Counted from the stretch's first letter, positions 10,437 to 24,827 are shown. The stretch: 64,000 nt of DNA from Artemia franciscana (GCF_032884065.1 NC_088871.1:50736162-50800161), one strand, 5' to 3'. Notes: generated by a model from the sequence alone, not told the origin. Translations and numbers: made by a program.

Positions 10437-11479
10437 GTAGGTGGAAATTCATTTGTATTAGCATTTTCAAGCACATTGGTTTGAAACACTTCTTAATTAG
10501 TGTCCGGCTTGCCTCATTTGGCTAATCGGGGTTGCAGGGATAGCTAGTAACCTAGTAAGAGACGATCACGTCCCATACTAAGAAATACAATAGCCCATAG
10601 CTCCTAAAAATGGAGTCAGACGAAAACAAAAGTACACTATTAGAACCACTTTTTCCAAAATCCCTATATAGGAAATTTACCGTCCCTTAGCTTGAATAAC
10701 GAGGAAATTGGCTTGAAAATCAAGAAAAGTGATTGAAACCACGATGTTCTTTGCATATGGTATCCTTTTTTCTCTCTTTTATTCTTTTCCTCCGCAGCTA
10801 GCTTGGCACTGGAACATCGTGGTGAGTTGTTTAGTGGCTCATTTTAAAGGAAATTGCGCGATCTAGTGCCTTTTTTAGATAAAACAGTTGTTTTGAGATT
10901 ATATTAAAAGACAAACTATAGGTCGTAGCACAACTAAGTAATGCTAAGAAGCAAGCATAGGTTGTCGAAAAAAGCATGAAGTAGTAGTAGACAACTATAA
11001 GATAAGTCTATCACATCTTGGTATTGAAAAAATATACTTGTTTACAGGTTCGTTATCGCTATTGCTAATGCCTCTTCTCATAAGTGTAAATTTACGGAAT
11101 GAATTTCTTCTGTAAATATGCCAAAAAGGGCAAAAAGATCTAGGGGGAAGACAAGACGAATCTAAAAGGCAATCTTCTCCCCTCACCATTCAGTTAACGC
11201 CCCTACCTTTTTTACTCTTTTCATATCTACTAATAAGAAACGAACTAAAGGAGTGGCTTCTTCTAGTTTATTCATATTTGAGTGCAGACCAGAAAAATTA
11301 GATCTGCAGTTTCTATATTAGTTTCCTAAGGTGCAGAGTTCTTACAGCACACCCTTTTTGCACAATTTAAAACGGGTTTAAGGGTCCTATAGGGATTTTT
11401 AATTTTATTTACTTTTTTCAACCAGAAAAGAGCTGTTGGACTAGTTGAGCACAGTCTTAATTGATGCGGTGGCGTGTTT
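10437..11479 (+). other. Intron, unique part
   Basis: I see no gene or recognised repeat. The sequence is AT-rich with scattered short frames. Confidence 0.4.
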
Positions 11480-11499
11480 CAATCGGTGAATAGCGGTTA

Positions 11500-12185
11500 C
11501 AATGATATTTTATTTTGGGCAGTAAGTGGGAATAAGGCGAATATGACTTAAGTAGAGCGAGAAGAGTAGTGTAAGCCTCCAATAGTGGCCTTTTCTAATC
11601 TTCCCGTGTCTACTAATTGGGACATTTATAAGCGAAGGGTCTGCATGACCTCTTCTAATCGTATTATGTATGAAAGGGTGGCCGCAGAAAATTTTTCAGG
11701 GGGTCAGACACCAGAATAGCAGTAGGGTAGGGCACATGAATAACTTTTAGGATGCATTTTCTTACGAGTAAGTTTATTTTAAATACATTTAGAAAAAAAA
11801 TTGTCAATAACAATGATATTTTAAATTTGGCAATAATTGGAATTAGCGAATATCGCTTAAACGCTGAAGTAGAGCGAGCATCTTTCTATTTTCTTATTCA
11901 CCTTATTATTGAAGCAATACCCGTTTACACATTAGGAATGGCTGTTGCTCAAGAGTAGTGTACGCCTCCACTAGTGTCCTCTTCTAATCTTCCCGTGTCT
12001 ACTAATTGGTACATTTATAAGGGAAGGGTCTGCATGACCTCTTCTATTCGTATTATATATGAAAGGGTGGCCGTGGAATATTTTCCAGGTGGTCAGATAC
12101 CAAAATATCAGTAGGGTAGGGCACAGGAATATATTTTAGGATACATTTTCTTCGAGTAAGTTTATTTTTAAATGCATTTAAAAAA
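11500..12185. repeat. Tandem duplication, unit about 390 bp
   Basis: The block around 11565-11790 (gtagtgtaagcctcc, cttcccgtgtctactaattgg, gaaagggtggccg, agtagggtagggcac) recurs about 390 bp later at 11955-12180 with point differences. An open frame at 11752-11958 lies on the junction and has no recognised motif. Confidence 0.8.
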
Positions 12186-12189
12186 CTTG

Positions 12190-13255
12190 TCAAATAAAGA
12201 AAGTAACTAAATGTGCAGGTAAAATGAAACAAAATTAAGCAAATTTTAAATGGTGAAGATTCCTGGTAAAAGGGTCAATCCATTAGTCTATAATATATTT
12301 AGTTATAATGCAGAATAATTCATTTAACTTTAATCCACTACGTCCCGACTCTAGAGCAAAAGAAAATCACACTCAAAACAAAATAATGGCGAGATTCATT
12401 TTTTCCCAAGATTACGACAGTTGTAGACTAGTCTTTATGCAAATTCCGAAGCCTTAGAATAGGCTACAGAAGGAGTTGAGATAAGAACTTAAAAACGACG
12501 TCTATGGAGATATTCAAGGCTCTGATTTCATTCCTAGATGTTGCATTATCTCCCCTCGGTCAACAAATACCTAAGATCTTAAAAGCGCCTAAAGTGGGGT
12601 TTTGCGAAGATCTTCACATTCCTCAGGGCCCGTACTTACACCTCACTCTGCTTTCATAGATACCACATCTTGGTTTTATAATGGCCATGTAAAATATACC
12701 TCTTACATAACAGGTTAATTCTCCTCCTTGAACTGGAATCTCTTACATCTTTGGAAATTTGAAAAAAAAAACAAAATAGCGAAATAAACACTAAATTTAA
12801 ACTTCTAATTTATCTGTCACATTGAGCCTGTTTCTGTCGATGCTTAAATTCAACCAAATAAAATGAATAGGTTAAAATAAAATTGTTTTACTACATCTTT
12901 ATACATTTATCTGAAGATTCTTAGAGAGAAGAGGTTTGGGTATTAAAATGTGCTCTTTTAGGCACGGCTAGCATCATGATAGCTAATGTGTAATTCCATA
13001 CCACTAAACGAGCGTCTATAAAAAAAATAAAGTCCACATAGTTGAATCTGGTACTGCCACCATGCGACATTACTTCCTTTGCAGCTGGGAAGCATAAAAC
13101 ATAGTTTTTTTGTACTTTTAAATCGATTAGCTTCTCAGACTTTCAAACTGTTTGCAAATTGGTTTTATTAGCGGTAAAGCCGTAGTTTGGTGTCATGAAA
13201 GGAACTTTTAATTTATGTTCGAATAACATCCCTTCCAATTATCTAGGACACTTAA
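12190..13255. other. Intron, no recognised element
   Basis: AT-rich sequence without a recognised gene or repeat. Confidence 0.35.
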
Positions 13256-13261
13256 TTTGAT

Positions 13262-13745
13262 GCCCTCATCCCTGGACAGAAAGCGAATAAATGGGCATTC
13301 ACGACCTTACTTCTGGGAAAAAAAATCTGCATTTTGTAGATGGCAGCTTGAAACCTGTAAAGCGGGGTTTGATAATGTGATGAACCTATTAAAGCGATTT
13401 TCGCTAAGATTGCTTGCTCTTATGGTCACCTCTAGGAATGAAACAAAAACAAATAAACACGCACCCACAATCTTTCTTCTGGGAAAAAAAACTATAAATT
13501 CTGTATTTTGTAGATTGCAGCTTGAAACCTCTAAAGTCGGGTTTACTGATATGATGAATCAGATAAAGTGGTTTTCGCTAAGATTGCTGGCTTTTATGGT
13601 CACCTATAGATATGAACCAAAAACAAATAAATGTGGGTCCAAAATATTTTTTCTATAAAATTCCACGTCTTTTAGATTGGAGCTTGAAACATCTACGGTA
13701 GTGTTCTCTGATGTGATGAATCTAATGAAGTGACTTTCTTTAAGA
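13262..13745. repeat. Three tandem units derived from repeat A
   Basis: Units of roughly 170-190 bp each contain the order ttctgggaaaaaaa, gtagatggcagcttgaaacc, gatgaac/gatgaatc, ttttcgctaagattg and atggtcacc. The same order is found, once, on the reverse strand of repeat A (for example around 50830-50950). So an internal segment of repeat A has been amplified in tandem. An open frame of 133 codons on the + strand (13257-13658) is a by-product. Confidence 0.65.
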
Positions 13746-14389
13746 TCTGCTTTTTTGGGGGTGCTTCGCTTTTTTCCCGAAAATAATTCAGATTTTCCCA
13801 GATTTGTTGGGTAACAATAAACTCAATGAATTTTAAACATTTAGAGTAAAAAGCGTGTTCTGATGAATTGCCAATTGTCATCAAAATTCCATTTTTAGTT
13901 TTGGTGAATAAATTTTGAGGTTCCGCCAGGAATTTTCTTTAGAGGGGGGAGGGAATACTAGTAGAAGCTTTGTTTTTATCAACTTCGAAGTACCTAGACA
14001 CTATTTTTGAGCTTTGTGAGGTTTACGTATTTTAGTGTTAATGTATGTGTGTAAGCTACTCTTTGAGTGGTGGGGGGGGAGGGAGAGAAGATAATTGGCG
14101 TCCATAAAGAGAAAAACAAGCATACCGTTTGGTCTGCCGTTCTATGCTCTATTTGAATACAATAATCCTTTTCGTCGAAAAACATTCAACTGATAGCTAC
14201 TGGGGGCAAGGACACCCTAATTTAATCTTCCAAAGATATTTTCTACATTTCTCACCCTGGTGAAAGAATTTCCCAATACCTTTAATATCTAGACATCCGA
14301 ATAACGAAAATCCTATGGGTCCATAATGGGTCTTTTTATACTATTATGTTAATGTGTAAATTTTCTTAAATGTGCGTTTTTTTTTTCAG
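13746..14389 (+). other. Intron, unique part ahead of exon
   Basis: No gene was recognised. It ends with the acceptor tract gttttttttttcag at 14376-14389. Confidence 0.5.
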
Positions 14390-14543
14390 GCCAAGAAATG
14401 TACAACTATCCTTGAATGTGGCCACAACTGCAAAAAGGATTGTAAAAGCCCATGTTCGGCAAGTGACTGCAATGAATTGATATCCCTTTCAGATATTCTA
14501 CCTTGCGGACATAATGCTTACACTTATTGCAAGAATCGAAATG
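14390..14543 (+). CDS. ZNFX1: ZNFX1-like exon: NFX1 finger, small
   Basis: A 154-bp exon, phase 0 in and phase 1 out (donor g|gtaagc). It encodes AKKCTTILECGHNCKKDCKS, PCSASDCNELISLSDILPCG, then HNAYTYCKNRN. The phase-1 end is completed by the first two bases of the next exon (24016) to give Asp. The intron to the next exon is about 9.5 kb because a Helitron and microsatellites entered it. Confidence 0.9.
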
Positions 14544-14655
14544 GTAAGCCGCTTAAATAGAAGATAACGTTCATTACTAATTTGACCATCAAATGTTCAA
14601 GCTGTATTACTATTCATAATTTAGTCTAAGCTAAGAGCAAAGTTAGGTTCACAGA

Positions 14656-14878
14656 CAGGGTTGCTATCTCGGTTAGATCCTAAAGTGTTACAATTGCCCA
14701 AATTTGACAGCTACAGAGCGATTTTCGGTGCTACAGTCAATAAACGGACGGTAATAATAATAAAATAATGCTAAAACAGCATTTTTGTGCTACAGATGGC
14801 AACCTGAGCAGGTGTTGCAGTGCTAAACATAATGAAAAAGTGTTAAAATGGCACTTCTGTGCTACAGTGGCAACCCTG
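14656..14878. mobile_element. hAT-like MITE
   Basis: A 223-bp element has terminal inverted repeats (CAGGGTTGC at the left, GCAACCCTG at the right). Adjacent host bases are ttcacaga (14648-14655) and gtcacaga (14879-14886), an 8-bp duplication with one mismatch. CAGGGTTGCC-type ends with 8-bp duplication are typical of hAT MITEs. It carries no ORF, and has internal gtgctaca repeats. Confidence 0.7.
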
Positions 14879-14886
14879 GTCACAGA

Positions 14887-15900
14887 ACGGGAGATATAAG
14901 GAAGTTTAACTTGCTGTAATTTAGCACTTTATACGTCTCAAGCGGCATTTAGTAGTAGCTCGACCCCCTCCACCGAAACACGGAAGCATACTGTATTTCT
15001 AACAGGATCAAGGTAAAGGTCCGCCTTGCCTTGTATTTAAGTTTTGAACTCCTGTCATCTTCATTGAAGACCTGCTCTGTGCCACAACTTCAGCGAGGTA
15101 TCGCCTCGTACCACGTTCATCTTGGTACAGCATCGGACTCCTTGTGTCCTATTATCCTGATATCGTTTACTGTACCATACATATTAGTCGTGACAAATCA
15201 ATTGAAAGCGAATAGAAATTGATTTAAGAAAAGCTTCCTAGAAAAAGCAATTTCAAAGAAAAAGTCATATTAAAAGTTGAGATGGGCAGTCATAAAAAAA
15301 AATCCAACTTGAAACAAAAAAATTACTACTGATGAATAAATGAAAATGAATAAATGGATCCTAAAGCGAACGGGAATACAAATGAACAGTCAATTCAATC
15401 TTAGAATGAACGGGAATTACCAAAAACAGTAGTAGCGCTACCTTCTTTTTAATCTCTTAAGCTCAAAGCGTTATTTGCGCCTCACTGGAAACAATATGTT
15501 TTAAAATCTTTCCTTTTGTAACGGGGCCCTGGGATTGACGCCTACAGCAATTGGTACATCTCCCTGTTAAAAAGACTCAGCAACTGGAACATTAATTTGA
15601 CACCTGTGCGTCAGGAATTTTTATTTTTATTAGGAATAAGTTGTTTTCCTCAACTCACCGCCTTGTATTTTTGTTGTATATTTTGTGGTTTTGTCACATA
15701 GTTTGTTTCTTTTTTTAGTTTTTGAGCTATTTTGTCCCCTTCAGAATGTTCAGTTATTTCCAAATTTTATCAGTAAATGCATTTCCGATTACAATACCAT
15801 AAACATCATCCCCCCCCCCTATTGTATACTCCCCCCCTTTATAAATAATACGGCATAAAGGGTTGTTTGGGCACAGTAAAATTTATAAAACAAAGACTAT
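14887..15900 (+). other. Intron, no recognised element
   Basis: No gene is recognised. Two C-runs lie near 15810-15840. The piece gaccccctccaccgaaacacgg near 14960 is unassigned. Confidence 0.35.
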
Positions 15901-15911
15901 TATATACGATA

Positions 15912-15985
15912 CTTGATAGTGCAGTGGTATAAACACCTAACTCCGGCCGTGGTAACCTAGTTTCAAATCTTAGAAAAGACAAATT
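15912..15985 (+). repeat. tRNA-like SINE fragment
   Basis: The order atagtgcagtggtataaacac, a short anticodon-like arm, then ctagtttcaaatctt resembles degenerate pol III A and B boxes of a tRNA-derived SINE. No clean cloverleaf can be folded by eye. Confidence 0.35.
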
Positions 15986-16391
15986 TTTGTCTTGGAGAAG
16001 ACTAAAAGGTTGAAAATAATAAACATGTTTATATATATATACTAGCTGTTGGGGTGGCGCTTCGCGCCACCCCAACACCTAGTTGGTGGGGCGCTTCGCG
16101 CCCCCCAAGCCCCCCCGCGCGCGTAAGTCGTTACGCGCCATTGTAGTTGTGTCCCTGTGTCCCACCTGTGAATATAGATAGATTTATATATGTGTTTCAA
16201 ACTACGTAAAAATTGCGAATATACAACATTCTTGGCTTTCCCATTGTCTGTGCATATACAAAGCCGTATGTACTAATAATGACATCATATGCAAACGCTC
16301 TTTTTACAAACAAACAAACATACATACACACAACTCGTTTTTATATAGATAGATAGATAGATAGATGCAATACAAATTAACTGCGTAAAAC

Positions 16392-18451
16392 TTACGAATA
16401 TACAACATTCTTCGCTGTCCGATTGTCGCTGCATATAAATAGATTGTCAGGTTTACCGACCCTCGAACATGCAACGTACAATTGTCCATGGGAAAAACAA
16501 TCAGTATTAAGATCTATATCACATTTTTCTAATGATTGACCTTGAGCTTTGTTAATGGTGATTGCAAATGCTAATCGAATTGGGAATTGCAATCTTTTAA
16601 ATTGAAAAGGCAGATCCGTTGGAATCATGGGAATGCGAGGAATAAGAACAGCCTCACCCTCAAAAGGCCCTGTCAAGATTGTGGCCTCTATTAGGTTTTC
16701 CATTGTTTTTTTTTACGGCAAGTCGAGTGCCATTGCAAAGCTTTGGTGGGTTTATATTTCTTAAAAGTATTATTGGTACGCCTATTTTTAGTTGTAGCAC
16801 GTGTGGTGGAAACCCTGAAAGATCTATGGAATTTAAAAATTCAGATGGATAATTAACCGCTTCATTTGGTTCCAAAACTGTGTCGACTGACTTGTAAAGG
16901 ACTGCCTGGTCTCGAATCTTGGTCAAAACAATATTGTTGATTTCGTGGACGTCTATATTTTTGGGTTCGAGAATCGCTCTTTCACTTAGCCATTTATTAT
17001 TTTTATAATTTTTTAGAATATTCGGAAATACTTTTTCAATCAATTCATTTTTGGACGTCACTAAATTACAGAAATCAGCAGGTAGTTGTATACGTCCTGA
17101 AATTGAGTCTACTGGGAGCTTTCCGTTTCCAATTGCCAGCAATTGATCTGAAAATTTTTGACCAGAGTCATCGTTTTGCAATCGGACACGCATATTTGTA
17201 GTTAATTTTAATATTTTTACGTGTGCCCATAAATTAGAATTTTTCAGGCAAGCATTCATTTCGTCTGCAGGAGTTGATCTAGGTATTATAGGTAATGTTT
17301 GCCTGAAATCTCCCGCAAGCAATATTAATGTGCTGCCAAAGGGTTTCGACTTCCCTCTCAAATCTTTCAAGCATTGATCCAGAGCCTCGAGCGATTTTTT
17401 GTGTGCCATTGTGCACTCATCCCAAATAATAAGTTTGCATTGCTGCAATACTTTACCCATCCCAGATGATTTGGAAATATTGCACGTGGGAGTTTCTGTA
17501 GAATGCAAATTCAGAGGCAATTTCAAAGCGGAATGAGCAGTTCTTCCACCAGGCAGCAATGTTGCGGCTATTCCGGACGACACAATTGCCAACGCTATAC
17601 CATTTTTTGATCGAATTGATGCCAGAATCAGTTTTATCACAAATGTTTTACCAGTACCTCCTGGCGCATCCAAAAAGAAAATTTCTCCAACGTTGTTATC
17701 GACACAATGCATTATCGTATCATAAATGTCTTTTTGTTCCGACGTTAACTTGGAAATGTTATTTTGTACATACGACAATAGATCACTCGTACTGTAACTT
17801 TGTTCACGATCCAATTCTACACATGTCGAAACAGCAGCGATACGGTTAGGTGAAGGCATTCCCAAAACCTGAAGAGGTTTGTTTGCCATATGTACGCACA
17901 AATCTTCTATAATAACTAAAGTGTAGTTATAAATTTCTGATGTAAAATCAAAAGTCATATCTGACGTCTCTAACTGTTTTCGATGGAGTATATCTTCGGA
18001 CATTTATATTTGACTTATATTTTTCCCATAACTCTGTAGGAGCTGATGGAGAGCAAGTTGTTAAAATGATGCCAAACAATGCACGAATTTGACTTGGGGT
18101 TGACGTTTCGCACGCGTCATTGATGCAGTTATCCCAGTGTTGGTCATTCTCCAATAAATTCAGAGCTTGGCATGCACTACGGTAAGTGTCATGTATAGTA
18201 CCGTTTACAGTTCTCAAATACTCAAAGGAAGTCGGACCGGATACATTCACCAAAAGCAGGCGTAGAAAGAAGCATTCATGTTGATTGGGGTGAACGGTGT
18301 AGAGTCTTCCTATCGTGGTATCTTTGAAGATGGTAGGTTGGCCGTCGACTGACTTACCCTGTTTTCGACGTTCAAATACTTTATTTTTAGTATTCCACGT
18401 GTAATACGAAGGCACTTCAGTATACAGCAGTTTTTTTTGCAAAAGAATCAT
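16392..18451 (-). pseudogene. Helitron helicase, H2 copy
   Basis: Reverse-strand frames at 17948-18451, 16660-18003 and 16392-16703 together cover the helicase of a Helitron replicase, about 650 codons. Walker A (DAPGGTGKT) is at about 17643-17670, Walker B (IIWDE) at about 17418-17432, followed by LLAGDFRQ, and the last frame has AITINKAQGQS and YVACSRVG. An insertion near 18005 and an extra T in the run near 16710 shift the frame. The last codons are cut by a TAA at 16392. Function would be DNA unwinding during rolling-circle transposition. Confidence 0.85.
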
Positions 18452-19526
18452 TTTTGCAAAGCGAAAAAAAAGCTGTTAATGTTGTATCCGGTGGATTCAG
18501 GACTCTTTGTTGCACGTTGGTTTCCGTGAAATAAACACGTTGACCATTCTGTAAATGTACCGCTAAGTGAACAACAGCTGGACTACGTTCATGTATCGGA
18601 AATGAAAGAATTCGCCAAACAGCTTCATTACTGCTTATGTATCTTCCAGCCTGATATTGTACGATTTCGTCGAAATCTTTGATTTCGGGCTGCAAGCCAA
18701 AAACTGCCATGTCACTGCCTTTGTTGACGTATTTACATATGTATTTGATTGCCTTTACGGAGTTACAGTATTCAACGTTTATGTGTGCATTAAATGTTTT
18801 TGATAATAATGGGGAATATGGAACAACCCACTGGTTATCTACTTCGATGGTGGTACCGTTACGCTTCTTTATTATTGCTGTTTTACCGCCATCTTCAGTA
18901 GATCTTCTTCTATATTGTGGGTAACCATCATTGCCAGTAATTGTGTTTGATACTAAAAGTCAAGGATATTGCTTTGTGCACCTTCCTTTGGCCATGCATG
19001 GTGAATCTTCGTTCAGTGCACCGTAAGGTCCATGTATCATATTTTTTACAATAATATCATGTAACCCCTTATCGACATTTTTATCAGGTATTTCAGCGGA
19101 AATCACATCATCAATTTCGTTCGAAGTAATTTTTTTATGTAGCCAGATTAGTATATGTGCGTGTGGCAAACCTCGTTTTTGCCATTCCACTGAGTACATC
19201 CAGCATCGCACTGACCCAAACACTTCAAGTTTTACTATGTAGTTTATCAGTGATTTCAACTTTTGCCGGAAGACACGGGCCGTAATGTCATGCCTATGAA
19301 CCGCCGATTGTCCTTGAAGTAAAAGCTGCAGTATCTCGTCCCAAGATTGATTACATGTAAATGTAATAAATAAATCTGGACGACCATAGAGACGAACATA
19401 CGCAATAGCATCTTGAGCATATTCATGCATATGACGGGGACTGCCAGCATATGACGAAGGTAAAATTGTTAATCTTCCAACGTTTGTGGTATTACCGTCA
19501 TTTATAACTGCATCTCGCAAATGAAT
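18417..19526 (-). pseudogene. Helitron Rep (HUH nuclease), H2 copy
   Basis: This region carries the nuclease of the replicase. The HUH motif is read as GLPHAHILIW with H-A-H codons at about 19155-19163. The downstream KYICKYVNKG has two tyrosines four residues apart (codons near 18729 and 18741), the usual pair used for DNA cleavage and rejoining. The frame from 19520 ends at a TGA (18960-18962) where the sister copy at 36001 has CGA. From 18959 it is open again without an ATG to 18417. A frame break near 18440 leads into the helicase. The motifs are intact but the chain is interrupted. Confidence 0.85.
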
Positions 19527-21095
19527 TTATTGTTCAGAGCGTAGCTTGGTCTGATTCAGGCGGATATATAGCAAACGTTCTGATTCAATTTTAGCATACA
19601 TATCAACGACAAATTGGTGAAACAATTCACGGCATTTTAAAATATAATTTTCTTCATCCTGCCGAATCATTAGTCTATAGGAATAATAATGCATTGCACT
19701 GCATTTCTTATTCATTTCTTTGTTAGTGGCTGGATTCATCAATTTAATATTAAAGTGATAGCCGTCGGCTCCATCCCAAAAAATGATAGGATATTGTAGG
19801 GCATCGTAGCATCGATGAGTTTCAGCAATTCTTAACAACTGAGCGTTTCGCTTATGAAGAATAATATCTCGAGGTGAAAACTGATCACCGACCATAACGA
19901 TTGCCACTTCGTCGATAGTTGGAGCATTGTATCTACGCACATGTTGGCCAGGAGGCGTTTTGTCAGCGGAAATAACAATTTTACGCGTATCAGTAGGCAT
20001 CAAATCGATGGCTGTTTTGAACAGACGCACTAAATTATTATTTTCGTGGAAAAGATGTTGAAATTGGGAAACGATTGTCCTTTCAACGTTGGGAGAAATT
20101 TCGCAACGTGCATTCAATTCAGAATTTCTATCACTGATGAAGTACAATTGTAAAAATTTATGATTCTCGCCTGAGAATGGTAGAAGGGACCCTGCTCTAT
20201 GATAAATTTGCCCTTTTACTTTGAAAGTAGACATAAATTGATCTGGATTTTCGATTTGGGCTCCAAACGACGTCATTTGGAAACATGAGTTGTATTTTCT
20301 GATTTGTGACAAAAAACGCTTAGATTCTGGCGTAGTTCCAGTAAGGAAAGTCTTCAATGGCTCTGGTGGTGCAGCCAATAGAGGAAGTTTAACTTTTCCT
20401 GAGGCGCAACACATTCCCATTGTTTCACCATTGAATTTCAAGGCCTTGCAATAGGGACAAATTTTAGACATTGTCCCGATTTGAACACATCTACTCAAGC
20501 TATAATCATCGACTGGGTTGTACCTGAATGCCAGGCGATAACTTTCAGGTTGCTCTGATTCCTCGGCACGCTTTCTTTTCTTACTTTCTATATCAGCAGC
20601 AAGCCTGATTTCTTGCTGTTCTTGTGATTCCTCGGCACGCTTTCTTTTCTTACTTTCTCTATCAGCAGCAAGCCTGATTTCTTGCTGTTCTTGTAATTCC
20701 TCGGCACGCCTTCTTTTTTCACTTTCTCTTTTAGCAGCAAGTCTGCTTCCGCGTTGCTCTGGTAGTTCCTCGGCACGCTTTCTGTTCTTTCTTTCTCTAT
20801 CAGCCTCAAGCCTGTTTCCTTGCTGTTCTTTTGATTCCTTGGCACGCTTTCTGTTCTTTCTTTCTCTATCAGCCTCAAGCCTGTTTCCTTGCTGTTCTTT
20901 TGATTCCTCGGCACGCTTTCTGTTCTTTCTTTCTCTATCAGCCTCAAGCCTGTTTCCTTGCTGTTCTTTTGATTCCTCGGCACGCTTTCTTTTCTGACTT
21001 TCTCTATCAGCAGCAAGTTTTTTGGCATAGACTCTTTGAGCATCTTCATCGGCTTTTGCCATTGTAAGTTCATCAGTCATTTTAAACTTAAACAT
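19527..21095 (-). CDS. Helitron N-terminal region with seven STPR-like repeats
   Basis: An ORF of 522 codons starts MFKFKMTDELTMAKADEDAQ. Residues 27-187 are seven consecutive 23-residue units of the form L.ADRESKKRKRAEESQEQQ and a final three residues. The spacing, the A-E-E/E-Q core and the basic stretch match the STPR repeat (one score and three peptide repeat), a DNA-binding array known from Bombyx FMBP-1. It is followed by a CPYCKALKF...CC zinc-like segment (about residues 206-235), then conserved Helitron N-terminal sequence. It ends at a TAA (19527) where a copy at 36570 has TAC (Tyr), so the native protein continued into Rep. The DNA-binding role is inferred. Confidence 0.8.
   Translation of the reverse strand: MFKFKMTDELTMAKADEDAQRVYAKKLAADRESQKRKRAEESKEQQGNRLEADRERKNRKRAEESKEQQGNRLEADRERKNRKRAKESKEQQGNRLEADRERKNRKRAEELPEQRGSRLAAKRESEKRRRAEELQEQQEIRLAADRESKKRKRAEESQEQQEIRLAADIESKKRKRAEESEQPESYRLAFRYNPVDDYSLSRCVQIGTMSKICPYCKALKFNGETMGMCCASGKVKLPLLAAPPEPLKTFLTGTTPESKRFLSQIRKYNSCFQMTSFGAQIENPDQFMSTFKVKGQIYHRAGSLLPFSGENHKFLQLYFISDRNSELNARCEISPNVERTIVSQFQHLFHENNNLVRLFKTAIDLMPTDTRKIVISADKTPPGQHVRRYNAPTIDEVAIVMVGDQFSPRDIILHKRNAQLLRIAETHRCYDALQYPIIFWDGADGYHFNIKLMNPATNKEMNKKCSAMHYYSYRLMIRQDEENYILKCRELFHQFVVDMYAKIESERLLYIRLNQTKLRSEQ
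20535..21017 (-). repeat. Coding 69-bp minisatellite (STPR units)
   Basis: Seven 69-bp units in frame, each giving 23 residues. Related copies carry different unit numbers: three at 23230-23440, two at 38500-38650, two at 39755-39900 and one at 3125-3195. Units one to four share the GNR ending, and units five and six share EIR, which suggests recent local duplication. Confidence 0.9.
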
Positions 21096-21104
21096 TAATA
21101 GATT

Positions 21105-21351
<247 letters not shown>

Positions 21352-21352
21352 C

Positions 21353-23994
<2,642 letters not shown>

Positions 23995-24015
23995 TATTTA
24001 TTTATTTATTTTCAG

Positions 24016-24296
24016 ATTCAGTTGATGAGTCATTGGAGCATCTTTTGACGCTTTGTCAAGAACCATGTTTGGGATTGCTGAGTTGTGGTCATACATGTTT
24101 TGGTAAATGTGGTCAGTGCTTCCAAGGTCGTCTGCACTTGCAATGCAATGAGAAATGTGGTCGTCAATTGGTTTGTGGCCATATTTGTGAAGAAAGTTGC
24201 TCAGCCACTTGCCCTCCCTGCAAAGGAAGTTGCTTGGTCAGGTGTCCTCATAGTAGATGTAAAAATAAGTGTAGCCATATCTGTGCTCCTTGCTTG
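24016..24296 (+). CDS. ZNFX1: ZNFX1-like exon: NFX1 fingers
   Basis: The exon is 281 bp, phase 1 in (acceptor tttattttcag) and phase 0 out (donor ttg|gtaatt). It encodes [59 protein letters not shown] and CSHICAPCL. The wording resembles human ZNFX1 around its CGHPCPGSCHSCFEGR fingers (from memory). The preceding 25 bp are a (ttta)n run, next to a TA microsatellite and a Helitron. The coding frame is uninterrupted. Confidence 0.92.
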
Positions 24297-24334
24297 GTAA
24301 TTATGGGTTTTCATTATTTGCTTAGAATGGTTCA

Positions 24335-24645
24335 ATTTTAACTGAACCCTCGTGTAACTGAAACCATATGCATCTAGCCCCAAGTTCAACTGAACTCCTT
24401 GTAACTGAACCCCTTTGCAACTCAACCGTCGTATAACTGGTAATTGGTGCAACTCAACCACCATACGACTCAACCCCATGCAACAGAACCCCCTTCAACT
24501 GAACCTTGTACAACTGAACCCTCGTGCGGCTGTACCCCCGTTTAATTGAAATCTTGTGCAACTCAGACCTCGTTTGACTGAACCCACCCTACAACTCAGC
24601 ATCATTCAACTAAATCCTCATGCAACTCAAATTACTTGTAAAAGT
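24335..24645. repeat. Degenerate minisatellite, unit about 16-19 bp
   Basis: Units of the form caactgaaccctcgtg repeat with much drift over about 310 bp inside the intron. No coding role is apparent. Confidence 0.75.
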
Positions 24646-24827
24646 TAATTACTTGTAAAAATGTGGACCAAAGGCGTTCGATGACTCATGCACTTCTCAA
24701 TTATTAATTTAAGAATAAAAATTTTGTCAAAGGGTCCTCTACCCCTCCTAAAACTGCAATTTTCTTCTCTTAAAGCTTTATCGACAACATTTCTTAGTCT
24801 AAAAGGTATCATCATACTAAGTAATTT

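Noticed and set aside
13257..13658. 133-codon ORF on the + strand
   Set aside because: It runs through three tandem units derived from the non-coding repeat A.
20831..21067. + strand ORF over the STPR array (FLYQPQACFLAVLLIPRHAF)
   Set aside because: Antisense shadow of the 69-bp coding minisatellite; its repeats only mirror the real frame.
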